Shown here piece after piece: positions 43,645-52,303 of a stretch of DNA of 64,000 bases. The stretch lies in NCBI GenBank assembly GCA_029882975.1, contig JAOUJW010000026.1, positions 1 to 64,000 of the forward strand, given 5' to 3'. Position 1 is the first letter of the stretch. Each line of letters begins with the position of its first letter. The DNA is from Gammaproteobacteria bacterium. GTDB taxonomy: Bacteria > Pseudomonadota > Gammaproteobacteria > SZUA-152. The translations under genes and the position numbers were made by a program. The notes beneath the pieces are model-generated. The model was not told the origin of the DNA and made no database searches. It was given only the letters and a program-made list of their open reading frames with translations.

Positions 43645-44643
43645 TTACAAGGGAAAATGGCAGGCGACCTTATGGACCTCGCCGGATTGTGTTTCCAATA
43701 GCTCCGGTGCTCGGAGTAAACACTCGCTGGGTTTACCACGGTTAAGGTACTCCGGACAACGTGATGCAAAGCGACAACCCTGAGAGTTTTGCGCAAAATC
43801 AAATACTCCCCAGGATATCCCGCTATCAGTGACGTTTTCGGCTTCCGCGTTATCTTTATGAACCAATGATGACCAAAGAATTTTAGTATAAGGGTGGCGA
43901 GGGTTTCTTATTATGGCCTCGGAGGCCCCCAGTTCCACGATACGGCCCAAGTACATCACGGCTATTTTGTGACTGATTAATTCCACCAACTGCAAATCAT
44001 GTGAAATAAACAGATAACTCAACCCCAAGTCAGTTTGCAAATCACGCATCAGGTTTACCACCTGTGCCTGAATAGATACGTCCAGAGCACTGGTGGGCTC
44101 ATCAGCAACGATCAGTTTGGGTTCTACTGCCAGCACTCTGGCTAAACCGACCCGTCGTTTCTCACCACCGGACAACTCGCTGGGAAAACTGGTAAGTTTG
44201 TTTTTCTTAAAGTTAACCATTTCCAGAAGTTCATAGACTCGATTCCGTACTTGACCTTTATCCAGACTTTTTTGATGAATCTTCACGGCCTCGGCCAGAA
44301 TATCCCCAATCCGCATTTTAGGGTTCAAGGCGGCATCCAAATCCTGAAAAATCATTTGAATCTGACTGCGGTACTGGCGAAACTCCCGGTTCGTTATATG
44401 AGTGATATCTGTACCGTCGTATATAATATTACCCGAGGTCGGTTGTACCAGCTTAACTATGGACTTACCGGTTGTGGTCTTACCGCAGCCGGACTCCCCC
44501 ACCAGACCCATAGTCTCGTTTTCCTTTAAGTTAAAACTGACATCGTCCACCGCAGGTACGGTAGATTGGGCAGTGCCGAAGAACCCGCCATGATGAGCAT
44601 AGTGTTTGCTCAGATTCTTGACTTCCAAAATAGTCTTAGACAT
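43645..44643 (-). CDS. Peptide ABC transporter ATPase, OppF/DppF type
   Basis: 332 aa. Walker A GESGCGKTT, signature LSGGEKRRVGLARVLA, Walker B LIVADEPTSALD, switch His in LFISHDL, and the C-terminal oligopeptide extension with three clustered Cys (QGCRFASRCPEY) that binds a 4Fe-4S cluster in this family. The LSGGE-K variant in place of LSGGQ-Q is slightly unusual. Last gene of a five-gene operon; 8 bp behind the partner ATPase. Confidence 0.9.
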   Translation of the reverse strand: MSKTILEVKNLSKHYAHHGGFFGTAQSTVPAVDDVSFNLKENETMGLVGESGCGKTTTGKSIVKLVQPTSGNIIYDGTDITHITNREFRQYRSQIQMIFQDLDAALNPKMRIGDILAEAVKIHQKSLDKGQVRNRVYELLEMVNFKKNKLTSFPSELSGGEKRRVGLARVLAVEPKLIVADEPTSALDVSIQAQVVNLMRDLQTDLGLSYLFISHDLQLVELISHKIAVMYLGRIVELGASEAIIRNPRHPYTKILWSSLVHKDNAEAENVTDSGISWGVFDFAQNSQGCRFASRCPEYLNRGKPSECLLRAPELLETQSGEVHKVACHFPL

Positions 44644-44651
44644 GAGCCACT

Positions 44652-45755
44652 TTAACCTTTTTCAAACAACCAACACCGAATGTGATGTTTACCGTCCATT
44701 CTAAACAAAGGCGGTTCCTGAGTTTTGCATTTGCTTTCACATTGAGTCGTGAATTTTTCGCAGCGCGCATAAAAGCGGCAACCCTGAGTCAGATTAATCG
44801 TATCCAGAACCTCTCCGGGAATAGCCGGTAATCGACCGTTTGCATCCACATTACTCAAATCGGGGATCGACGCCAGTAATGCCCGCGTATACGGATGGCT
44901 GGCATCTTCATTGGCTTTTAACACCAATTCCGCCGGACCGTTTTCCAGTACTTTGCCGCCATACATCACCGCTACTGAATCCGCCAACTTAGTAATAACA
45001 CTGATGTCGTGACTGATCAGTATCGTGGTAATCCCCAAATCTGTTTGTAACTCCTGCAATAACTCCACTATTTTGCTTTGTATGGTGGCATCCAATCCCG
45101 TGGTTGGTTCATCGGCAATGAGTAAAGAAGGTTCCGAGGAAAGTGCCATGGCAATCATCGCTCGTTGACACATCCCGCCGGATAAACCGTGAGGATAGTT
45201 TTCGAAACGCATACCGGGTGAGTCGATTTTCACTCTTTCCAGCCAACTGATGGCTTTTTCTTTTGCTGAATTATTGTCTTTGATCTCGGTATGCAGCTTA
45301 ATCATTTCACTTATTTGCTTACCAATGGTTTCATAGGGGTTCATGGCTGCTTTGGGATTTTGAAATATCATGGATATTTGCTTACCCCTGACCGTAGCCA
45401 TATTCTTTTCCTGTTGCTTTTTCCAAGCCCGGTTATCTTTACTAAGCTTGAGTATTTTGCCGCTATTGTGTTCCAATTCGACGTATTGCTCTAAGCCTTC
45501 CAAAAGATTGACAGGATTTCCTTTCTGATTCAATAACACCTTACCGGTTAATACACCGGGATTGGCGCTGATCAGCCCCATGGTGGATAACATGGTAATG
45601 CTTTTACCACTTCCACTCTCACCTACAATTCCCAAAGTACTCCCTTGCTCTATGGTTAAATCCACTCCATCCACAGAGCGGATGAAAGCCTGTTTGGCAC
45701 TGGAATAGAAGTAGGTACGAAGGTCCTCTATTTGTAACAAGGGAATATGTTCCAC
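44652..45755 (-). CDS. Peptide ABC transporter ATPase, OppD/DppD type
   Basis: 367 aa, GTG start at 45755 abutting the permease stop. Walker A GESGSGKS, signature LSGGMCQRAMIAMAL, Walker B LLIADEPTTGLD, and C-terminal Cys cluster QGCRFYARCEKFTTQC. An insert of about 30 aa follows the first strands (NQKGNPVNLLEGLEQYVELE), seen in some transporter subfamilies. Forms a heterodimer with the OppF-type protein to drive import. Confidence 0.9.
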   Translation of the reverse strand: MEHIPLLQIEDLRTYFYSSAKQAFIRSVDGVDLTIEQGSTLGIVGESGSGKSITMLSTMGLISANPGVLTGKVLLNQKGNPVNLLEGLEQYVELEHNSGKILKLSKDNRAWKKQQEKNMATVRGKQISMIFQNPKAAMNPYETIGKQISEMIKLHTEIKDNNSAKEKAISWLERVKIDSPGMRFENYPHGLSGGMCQRAMIAMALSSEPSLLIADEPTTGLDATIQSKIVELLQELQTDLGITTILISHDISVITKLADSVAVMYGGKVLENGPAELVLKANEDASHPYTRALLASIPDLSNVDANGRLPAIPGEVLDTINLTQGCRFYARCEKFTTQCESKCKTQEPPLFRMDGKHHIRCWLFEKG

Positions 45756-46649
45756 CTACCGCTCCTTGCGTTCCAATACGTTGTTTAGCCCATCACCTAA
45801 TAAGTGAAAGCCAAGTACGGTCGCTAAAATTGCTAAAGCCGGCGCTGTAGAAGGCCAGAAGTTACCTTGCATGAGATAATTGGATCCCGACTGAACCATA
45901 TTGCCCCAGGAGGGCACCGGCTCCTGCACACCAAACCCCAAGTAGCTCAAACTGGTTTCGATTAAGATCGCTTCCGCCATGCCAAGAGTTGCCTGTATCA
46001 ACAAGATAGAACGACAGTTGTACCAGAGGATGTGTTTTAGAATAATCTGATAGGTTGGTAACCCCATAGCAATTGCCGATTCGACAAAGTTACGTTGCTT
46101 AAGAAATAATATTTTGCCACGCACCAGACCAGCCACAACCGGCGCTGTAGTTAAACCAACCACTATCATGATGATATAGATATTCGGAGTAAAGGCGGCA
46201 ATAAACAGCAAAATTAACACCAGTCGAGGAAAAGAATCGATAAGATTGGAGAAATACTCAACCACCGATTCCACACGCCCACCCTGATACCCTGACAAAA
46301 TCCCCATAATTGAACCAAGACTGAGAGATATGAATATGGACAGAAGTCCAGGAACAAAATACGCTTGAATCCCAATTATTAAACGGGACAACAGATCTCT
46401 ACCCATATAATCCGTGCCCAGAAAATAGCCGGATGTCAAAGGCGCAACCATCATATTTTCCAAGTCCATACTGTCCGGATCACTAGGCAACCAATTCAAC
46501 GCACCCAAGCCATAGGATACCAATACCGTGGCCAACACCAACAAACCATAGACGATGTAAATCAAATCGATTTTGGAACAGGTTTTCCAAAGCGGTAGAT
46601 GTGAGTACTCATCTATGGTTTCGGTAGTTTGTATATATCGGGTTTTCAC
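45756..46649 (-). CDS. Peptide ABC transporter permease, OppC/DppC type
   Basis: 297 aa, six predicted membrane segments, with an N-terminal extension and LGTDYMGRDLLSRLIIG, the usual marker of the OppC/DppC subfamily. The EAA-like loop reads GLPTYQIILKHILWYN. GTG start overlaps the upstream stop (GTGA). Confidence 0.9.
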   Translation of the reverse strand: MKTRYIQTTETIDEYSHLPLWKTCSKIDLIYIVYGLLVLATVLVSYGLGALNWLPSDPDSMDLENMMVAPLTSGYFLGTDYMGRDLLSRLIIGIQAYFVPGLLSIFISLSLGSIMGILSGYQGGRVESVVEYFSNLIDSFPRLVLILLFIAAFTPNIYIIMIVVGLTTAPVVAGLVRGKILFLKQRNFVESAIAMGLPTYQIILKHILWYNCRSILLIQATLGMAEAILIETSLSYLGFGVQEPVPSWGNMVQSGSNYLMQGNFWPSTAPALAILATVLGFHLLGDGLNNVLERKER

Positions 46650-47602
46650 TCGTTGGATGCTCGCGGGTTAACGGAGATGTAAATAAATCTGTTACAAAGA
46701 CTGGCAAAACGGACAAACACAGCCGTGACGATCGCAATGCCCATAATCACCGGGAAGTCTCGATCTAAAGCTGCTTGCCAGGCCAGGCGTCCCATCCCCG
46801 GCCAGTTGAAAATCTGTTCCACAATAATCGCGCCACCGATCACAAAAGGGATTTTTGAAGCGATAATCTCGCTCACGGGTAACAGTAGACCCTCTTTAAA
46901 CGCATGCCTCCAAACAGACGCCCCCTTGGCACGGGCCGTACGAATATATTCTTCGTTTAAAACGCGTCCCAGCTCTTCATGCAAATGACGTACGATTTCA
47001 CTTATAGCGCCATTACCCACCCCCAGCAGCACGACCGGGACGGCGATATAAACCCAGTTCCAATCAGTCTGAGATCCTGTCAGCACCGGAAACATCCCCA
47101 ATTTTTGAGTAAACCAATAAATTGCTACATACGCCAACCAAAACAGGGGTAATGCCGATACGATATAAGCAAACATTTTTAAGATCCAAGCTGTCTTGGT
47201 ACCTGTGTGGATCGCATTGTATATAGAGACAGGTACAGCAATAAGCAATGTCACCAACAAAGCTCCCATCGTCAGCAGCAGCGTTTTTAAACCGCTATTC
47301 CAAAGCTCTGCGGCCACCGGCTGACCGTTGCGTAAGGACTCCCCAAAATCCCCTTGCAACATATTAATCAGCCAGGAAAAATATTGGCCATACCAGGTAC
47401 TGGGTAAACCCAATGCCTGCAGTGCCGCTTCTCTTTCTTCCCCTTGCAGCATACGTCCGCCCAGCATGGCGACAAAAGGATCGCCGGGCGCTAAATACAA
47501 AATTAAAAACACAACCCAGCTGACCCCCAATAGCAGCAAAGCGGTTAACAGTAACTCTTTGGCGGATACTGCCACTAATCTTTTAACTTTTTGTTGGCTC
47601 AT
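46646..47602 (-). CDS. Peptide ABC transporter permease, OppB/DppB type
   Basis: 318 aa, six membrane segments, with LLGVSWVVFLILYLAPGDP at the N-terminus and the EAA-type loop EEYIRTARAKGASVWRHAFK. The lipid-facing GDFGESLRNGQPV segment is typical of OppB. Encoded 128 bp after the binding protein, in the same direction. Confidence 0.9.
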   Translation of the reverse strand: MSQQKVKRLVAVSAKELLLTALLLLGVSWVVFLILYLAPGDPFVAMLGGRMLQGEEREAALQALGLPSTWYGQYFSWLINMLQGDFGESLRNGQPVAAELWNSGLKTLLLTMGALLVTLLIAVPVSIYNAIHTGTKTAWILKMFAYIVSALPLFWLAYVAIYWFTQKLGMFPVLTGSQTDWNWVYIAVPVVLLGVGNGAISEIVRHLHEELGRVLNEEYIRTARAKGASVWRHAFKEGLLLPVSEIIASKIPFVIGGAIIVEQIFNWPGMGRLAWQAALDRDFPVIMGIAIVTAVFVRFASLCNRFIYISVNPRASNE

Positions 47603-47730
47603 CTGGAGAACTTTGGCTTCCTACGGCGCTTACAAAGAAGCCGATTGATATCCAGGAACGAAGCACTGCTCATTCAGGAGTTAAACAGACATTCCCGAGA
47701 TATCAACCGGCATTGGTATAGTTTGGTACT

Positions 47731-49338
47731 CTATTGCTTACCTTTGGGCATATACCAATCATCCGCGAAAGAGAAAAACTTATAGGGATGGATCTTTACG
47801 TGTCGAATATTTTTGTTATACCCGGCGTAATTGGTTAACGTCCACAAGAAAGAGTAGGGGTTTTCCTCGGATAAGACAGCGTGAAGTTTACGGTAGATAG
47901 TGCGTTTTTTCTCGTGATCCAAGCTCAGTTTGGCCTCTGTAATCAAACCGTCCACTTCCGGATTGGAATATCCGCCAAAGTTGTTCTTCCATGGCCCGAT
48001 TTCTCCGGAATGAAATAACGAGGATATATCCGCAGAATCGTCAAACACCCAGGATGCAAACATGATGTCAAACTCATGTTTCAAAAACACTGCTTCTTTC
48101 CACGCCTGCCATTCCATAAACTCAACCTTGATATCGGCACCGATCTGCTTCAAGTAATTTTGGAACGACAACACGACTCGTTTGGTTGCTTCGCTTTCTT
48201 TTGCAATGGGTACCCGCAAAGTCAAATTCAGTTTTTTTCCATCCTTCTGCATCACACCGTCACTACCTTTGCTAAAACCTGCCTCTGTGAGTAAACGTAC
48301 CGCCTCTTGACTGCTGTATTCCATCGGCTTAACGTCCAAATTGTAGGCCCAACTACCGGGAGCAAAGGGACCGGAAATCACAGTTCCTCGATTATTAAAA
48401 AAGGAACGCAACATTTCGTGGCGATTGATAGCCATGGTGAACGCTTTTCTCACCCGCTTGTCTGACAACAAGGGGTGTCGTGTGTTATAACCAAAAAACG
48501 CATAGGACAAAGCATTATAAGGTTGTAACACATAGCGTTTGTCACCCTGTAACTCGGGTATGTTTCTCGGATTAACCAATACAGTCATATTAATTGAATT
48601 AAACATTAGCGCTTGGTTCATAATATTTTGATCGGCGAATGGCTTAGCCACAAATTGATCCAAATGAGGTCTACCTTTGAAGTATTCCTCATTTGCAACC
48701 ATTACAATATCTCCATTGCCGGTTACTTCTTTAAGAATATACGGACCCGTACCAATGGGTTGGCGGACAAATGGGTCATCTCGTTTCAAATACTGCCCAT
48801 TGGCCGGACCATGCTCCGGAATGATCTTAAAAGTAAACTTAGCCAACGCGTTCAAAATGGGGCGTTTCAGGGTAAACTCCACTGTGTAATCGTCCAATTG
48901 TTTTACCGACTGGATAAATTCATAACGTACTTTCAGCGGTGTTATAGTCTTGGGGTGCATCATAATTGCGTGTGTAAACACGACATCTTTTGCGGTAAAA
49001 GGTTTTGAAACACCCTCTCGCGGATGCCATTTAACATCTTTGCGTAAGGTAAACGTATAAACACGGTTATCATTACTGATGTTCCACTTTTCGGCCAATT
49101 CAGGAACTATTTGCTGTTTTTGGTTTATACCAACCAAGCCGTTAAACAGCAACTCGGTGATTCGCATCGCAATCATATCGTTGCTGGTTACCGGGTCTAG
49201 AGTAGCCGGTCGCCCGTATTCGCCGTAATTTAAAGTACCACCGTCCGGCTTACCGTCCTTTCTTGGAATCGCCTCTACCGATGAGGCAACGGCGATCAAC
49301 AATATCGACATCAGTGTCAACTTAAACTGTGTTCTCAT
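47731..49338 (-). CDS. Extracellular peptide-binding protein, family 5 (OppA/DppA/SapA-like)
   Basis: 535 aa with a signal peptide to about residue 23 (SSVEA). SBP_bac_5 features: GGTLNYGEYGRPATLDPV, LVGINQKQQIVPELAEKW, PFVRQPIGTGPYILKE, YNALSYAFFGYNTRHPLLSD and the metal/peptide-site region DIMFASWVFDDSADISSLFH. First gene of the transporter operon, delivering peptides to the permease pair. Which peptide is taken up cannot be told; relatives include dipeptide, oligopeptide, antimicrobial-peptide and microcin importers. Confidence 0.9.
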   Translation of the reverse strand: MRTQFKLTLMSILLIAVASSVEAIPRKDGKPDGGTLNYGEYGRPATLDPVTSNDMIAMRITELLFNGLVGINQKQQIVPELAEKWNISNDNRVYTFTLRKDVKWHPREGVSKPFTAKDVVFTHAIMMHPKTITPLKVRYEFIQSVKQLDDYTVEFTLKRPILNALAKFTFKIIPEHGPANGQYLKRDDPFVRQPIGTGPYILKEVTGNGDIVMVANEEYFKGRPHLDQFVAKPFADQNIMNQALMFNSINMTVLVNPRNIPELQGDKRYVLQPYNALSYAFFGYNTRHPLLSDKRVRKAFTMAINRHEMLRSFFNNRGTVISGPFAPGSWAYNLDVKPMEYSSQEAVRLLTEAGFSKGSDGVMQKDGKKLNLTLRVPIAKESEATKRVVLSFQNYLKQIGADIKVEFMEWQAWKEAVFLKHEFDIMFASWVFDDSADISSLFHSGEIGPWKNNFGGYSNPEVDGLITEAKLSLDHEKKRTIYRKLHAVLSEENPYSFLWTLTNYAGYNKNIRHVKIHPYKFFSFADDWYMPKGKQ

Positions 49339-49439
49339 CTGGATACCCTCTACATTTATTGCCGTAATATAAGCTTAATAAGCATGGAACCTGCCTACAC
49401 CACCGTATTACATACAGTGAGTGCAGCCTCTATTTTTTA

Positions 49440-50921
49440 CTAAAAGATCTTTACATCCCCTGCACTTTTGAACTCCATGGAATAGATTCCTTGAACGGCG
49501 TTTTGGATGTTTCTTACCACCGGAAATTCTTTACTCAGCTCAAAATATATTTCCAGGTTTTCAGAAAAACTCTTGTTAGCTAAATACACTTTGGCTAAGT
49601 TCACCAATAACACCGGATCATTGGTATCTATTCGGTTTTTCATATTCTTATCGCGCCCGGTTTCCAGATATTCTAATGCCACATCGACAATATTCTGTTG
49701 TAGATAGTAATTACCAATCGCCATGTTCAATGTTCGAACTGTCTTTCCACTCATTCTATTGGAAACCGCTTTTGCGGATCCCAAAGCTTTATAGCACTTT
49801 TGGCTAATTCTGGAACAGGCATTAACCACGTCGGCCAAAACATCGGGATTGGTCTTATTTTCTGCTGCAATCGCTTCCAGTTCTTCAGATATTCCTGCGC
49901 CTTTCTTTTGCAAATACTTCACTACCAAGGTTTGGATTCTACCTTTAGTGGCCAACTTTTCCGGTAACTGTACCGTGTGAATTGCCCCAATGTCACTGAT
50001 GCTGCTTTTATCCGTGGCAAAATACATTGCGGATTCTGCAAGATAGTATTCTGAAACACCCAGGTATTTTTGTTCAGATTTAGCTCGGTTGAGATAAAAT
50101 TGGGCAGCCTGCCTGAAAACCTCAGACATCGCTTTTGAGAGAGTCATCTTGTAAAATCGCAGGGTTTTTTGCTTTCCAATGTTTTCCACATGGTCCGGCA
50201 CGGATATGTCCGTCCTTTGCAATAGCTGTAAAGCTTGACCGAATTTTTCCGGCGTTGCATACACCAGCAATACAGCATTGAGTATTCGCGGTGTAATTTT
50301 ATTGTTGCCAATACTATTAACGAGATCGTCGACTATTTTGCCTGCTTTCTTCTTATCGCTTCCTGTTGTGTAAAGCGCAACAGCCAGCTCTGCCAGGACA
50401 TCTTTATCGGAGGTCTTGATATTTTTCCAGATATCAATTGCCGCACTCTTGTTCCCCAAATAATAGTTACTTGTTCCGGAGGCAATTGTGCTGATATCCT
50501 TATATTTTTTTTCCACTCCCCGCCTGGATTTGAAACGTTTGTAATATTTCAAAGCTTTTAAATGATCACCCATGGAGGCCAAAGCTTCACCATAGTATAA
50601 ATACGCGTACTTGGACTTGTTTTTTTTAAATCGCTTAATCAATTTCTCCATGTAACGATTTTCGGTTTCCAAGGAAGAATTGTACAATTCCTGATGCAAG
50701 ATTGAGTTTTTGTGGTACGCCAACCCCAGAGCGAAATTGGCACTGGCGTTATTGCCTAAAGCATGCATTTCCCGTTGCAGAGTCTTTGCGGCTGAGTCGT
50801 AATAGTGAGTTTTTAGCAGTTTACCGGCGCTGGTGACCGGATCAGGTTTTGCGAACACAGCCGCCACCCATACTGTACTGGCAACCGCTATAGAAAACCA
50901 TACTATTTTTTTACCGTTCAT
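49440..50921 (-). CDS. Exported TPR-type repeat protein
   Basis: 493 aa, signal peptide to about residue 24 (VFAKP). All-helical, with TPR-like units near 35-150 (LKTHYYDSAAKTLQREMHAL, YLYYGEALASMGDHLKALKY) and again near 410-470. Lys/Ser rich. Four bp behind the TolB-like gene, last in a four-gene envelope operon. Probably a scaffold for the envelope complex encoded upstream. Confidence 0.75.
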   Translation of the reverse strand: MNGKKIVWFSIAVASTVWVAAVFAKPDPVTSAGKLLKTHYYDSAAKTLQREMHALGNNASANFALGLAYHKNSILHQELYNSSLETENRYMEKLIKRFKKNKSKYAYLYYGEALASMGDHLKALKYYKRFKSRRGVEKKYKDISTIASGTSNYYLGNKSAAIDIWKNIKTSDKDVLAELAVALYTTGSDKKKAGKIVDDLVNSIGNNKITPRILNAVLLVYATPEKFGQALQLLQRTDISVPDHVENIGKQKTLRFYKMTLSKAMSEVFRQAAQFYLNRAKSEQKYLGVSEYYLAESAMYFATDKSSISDIGAIHTVQLPEKLATKGRIQTLVVKYLQKKGAGISEELEAIAAENKTNPDVLADVVNACSRISQKCYKALGSAKAVSNRMSGKTVRTLNMAIGNYYLQQNIVDVALEYLETGRDKNMKNRIDTNDPVLLVNLAKVYLANKSFSENLEIYFELSKEFPVVRNIQNAVQGIYSMEFKSAGDVKIF

Positions 50922-50925
50922 TGGG

Positions 50926-52290
50926 CTATATCTTTAAGTTGGTAATTCTAGTTAAATAAATTCGATCCCATTGATCAACTTGAGTTCGAAATGCTATTAC
51001 ACCGTCTTTGGAACAACTCACATCGTGGTTTATGTTTGTCCCGGTATCCAATTTCCGACTCATTCCCGAACCAATATCAGCAATATAGATGGGACTGTAA
51101 TCATGCTCGTTGTTTTTCACGTACACGATATGATTCCCGTCCGGAAGCCATGCCGGACCACTGGCCACATCAGGAATCACATTGGTTGCCACCACAAATT
51201 GTTTTAGATCTTCCGTTTCAGCTAAGTCCGCATCAACAACAACAATGGACCACTTTTTTGGATTCCCTTCTTCATTGTAATTGCTATAAAAAGCAATCTT
51301 CTTTCCATCCGGTGACCAAGTGGGGCTTAGATCATCATAGTTCCATCGGCTTATAGCACGTATGGTAAATCCCTCTCCCGGATTATCCAGAACAAGAATG
51401 TCGTGGTTTTCATTACTACCGTACATAACTACTATTTTTTTCCCATCCGGTGACCAACGCGGGTACAAGAAAGATTCATTACCCTGACTGACTCTTTTCA
51501 ACATCTTAGTCTGCAAATCCAACAAATATATCAACGCCCCTCCGGAGCGTCCCGACACAAACACCACATTGTTTCCAGAAGGAGACCAATGCGGTTGTGC
51601 ATCTTTTTGCCGTTCCTTGGTTAACCGTACTGCAGCAACGGACTCCAAACCATCAAGATAGATGTCGTAGTTTCCTTCGCCGGCATTGCTCATAAAAACA
51701 AATTCCTTACTGTTCGATGACCATGTAAGGTTGGCATTGAAGCTGTTTCCAGCTTCTTCGAGCTCCGGTAGCAATATATCCAAAGCGAAATCCCCTGAGT
51801 CCTCTACTTTGGATTTGTGATAAATATTCTTTAGAACATGACCTTGAATCGTTGCAATAACTATTTCCTGTTTGCCGTCGGAAGCGCGTTCAAAGCTCAA
51901 AATTCCTCCGTTGGGTGCCCAACGGGGGTTGGAATCATTCTTTCCGATTTCATTTACCGGCATCAACGGACGAACATAGTCCGGTTTCAACGTCAGTTCC
52001 TGACTTGTCTCTGCGACCACACCGCCCTCGCCCGAGTCCGGCATCAATTCCTCCGGCTTCACCTTCGCATCAGGAGTGATTGGCGAATCTGTCGTCCTGG
52101 CATTTGCGGCGTTTTTCTTGTCCGCAACTTCTTCGGCAGACTTTATTGGGCCCGGTACAGGATCCGGTATCGCAGACAAATCCGTCCAACCACCTTGGTC
52201 TGTGCCATTCTTGACATCCGAGTTAGCCCATGTAATTGACCCCGCTAAAAAGAGCGCCAATCCGAATACTTTAACGACTTGTGACAACAC
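50926..52290 (-). CDS. TolB-like beta-propeller protein
   Basis: About 454 aa; GTG 52290 or the neighbouring TTG codons can serve as start behind GGAGG. Signal peptide (VVKVFGLALFLAGSITWA), a proline/charged linker, then a six-bladed PD40 propeller (about 120-455) with blades opening NPRWAPNGG, NLTWSSNSK, QPHWSPSGN, YPRWSPDGK, SPTWSPDGK and GPAWLPDGN. Such propellers bind partner proteins in the periplasm. It is not the canonical TolB, since no tol-pal genes are near. Confidence 0.85.
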   Translation of the reverse strand: MLSQVVKVFGLALFLAGSITWANSDVKNGTDQGGWTDLSAIPDPVPGPIKSAEEVADKKNAANARTTDSPITPDAKVKPEELMPDSGEGGVVAETSQELTLKPDYVRPLMPVNEIGKNDSNPRWAPNGGILSFERASDGKQEIVIATIQGHVLKNIYHKSKVEDSGDFALDILLPELEEAGNSFNANLTWSSNSKEFVFMSNAGEGNYDIYLDGLESVAAVRLTKERQKDAQPHWSPSGNNVVFVSGRSGGALIYLLDLQTKMLKRVSQGNESFLYPRWSPDGKKIVVMYGSNENHDILVLDNPGEGFTIRAISRWNYDDLSPTWSPDGKKIAFYSNYNEEGNPKKWSIVVVDADLAETEDLKQFVVATNVIPDVASGPAWLPDGNHIVYVKNNEHDYSPIYIADIGSGMSRKLDTGTNINHDVSCSKDGVIAFRTQVDQWDRIYLTRITNLKI

Positions 52291-52303
52291 CAAACCTCCG
52301 GAA

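Noticed and set aside
50926-52290. Canonical TolB
   Set aside because: The propeller matches in type, but the N-terminus and the neighbours (no tolA, tolQ, tolR or pal) do not.
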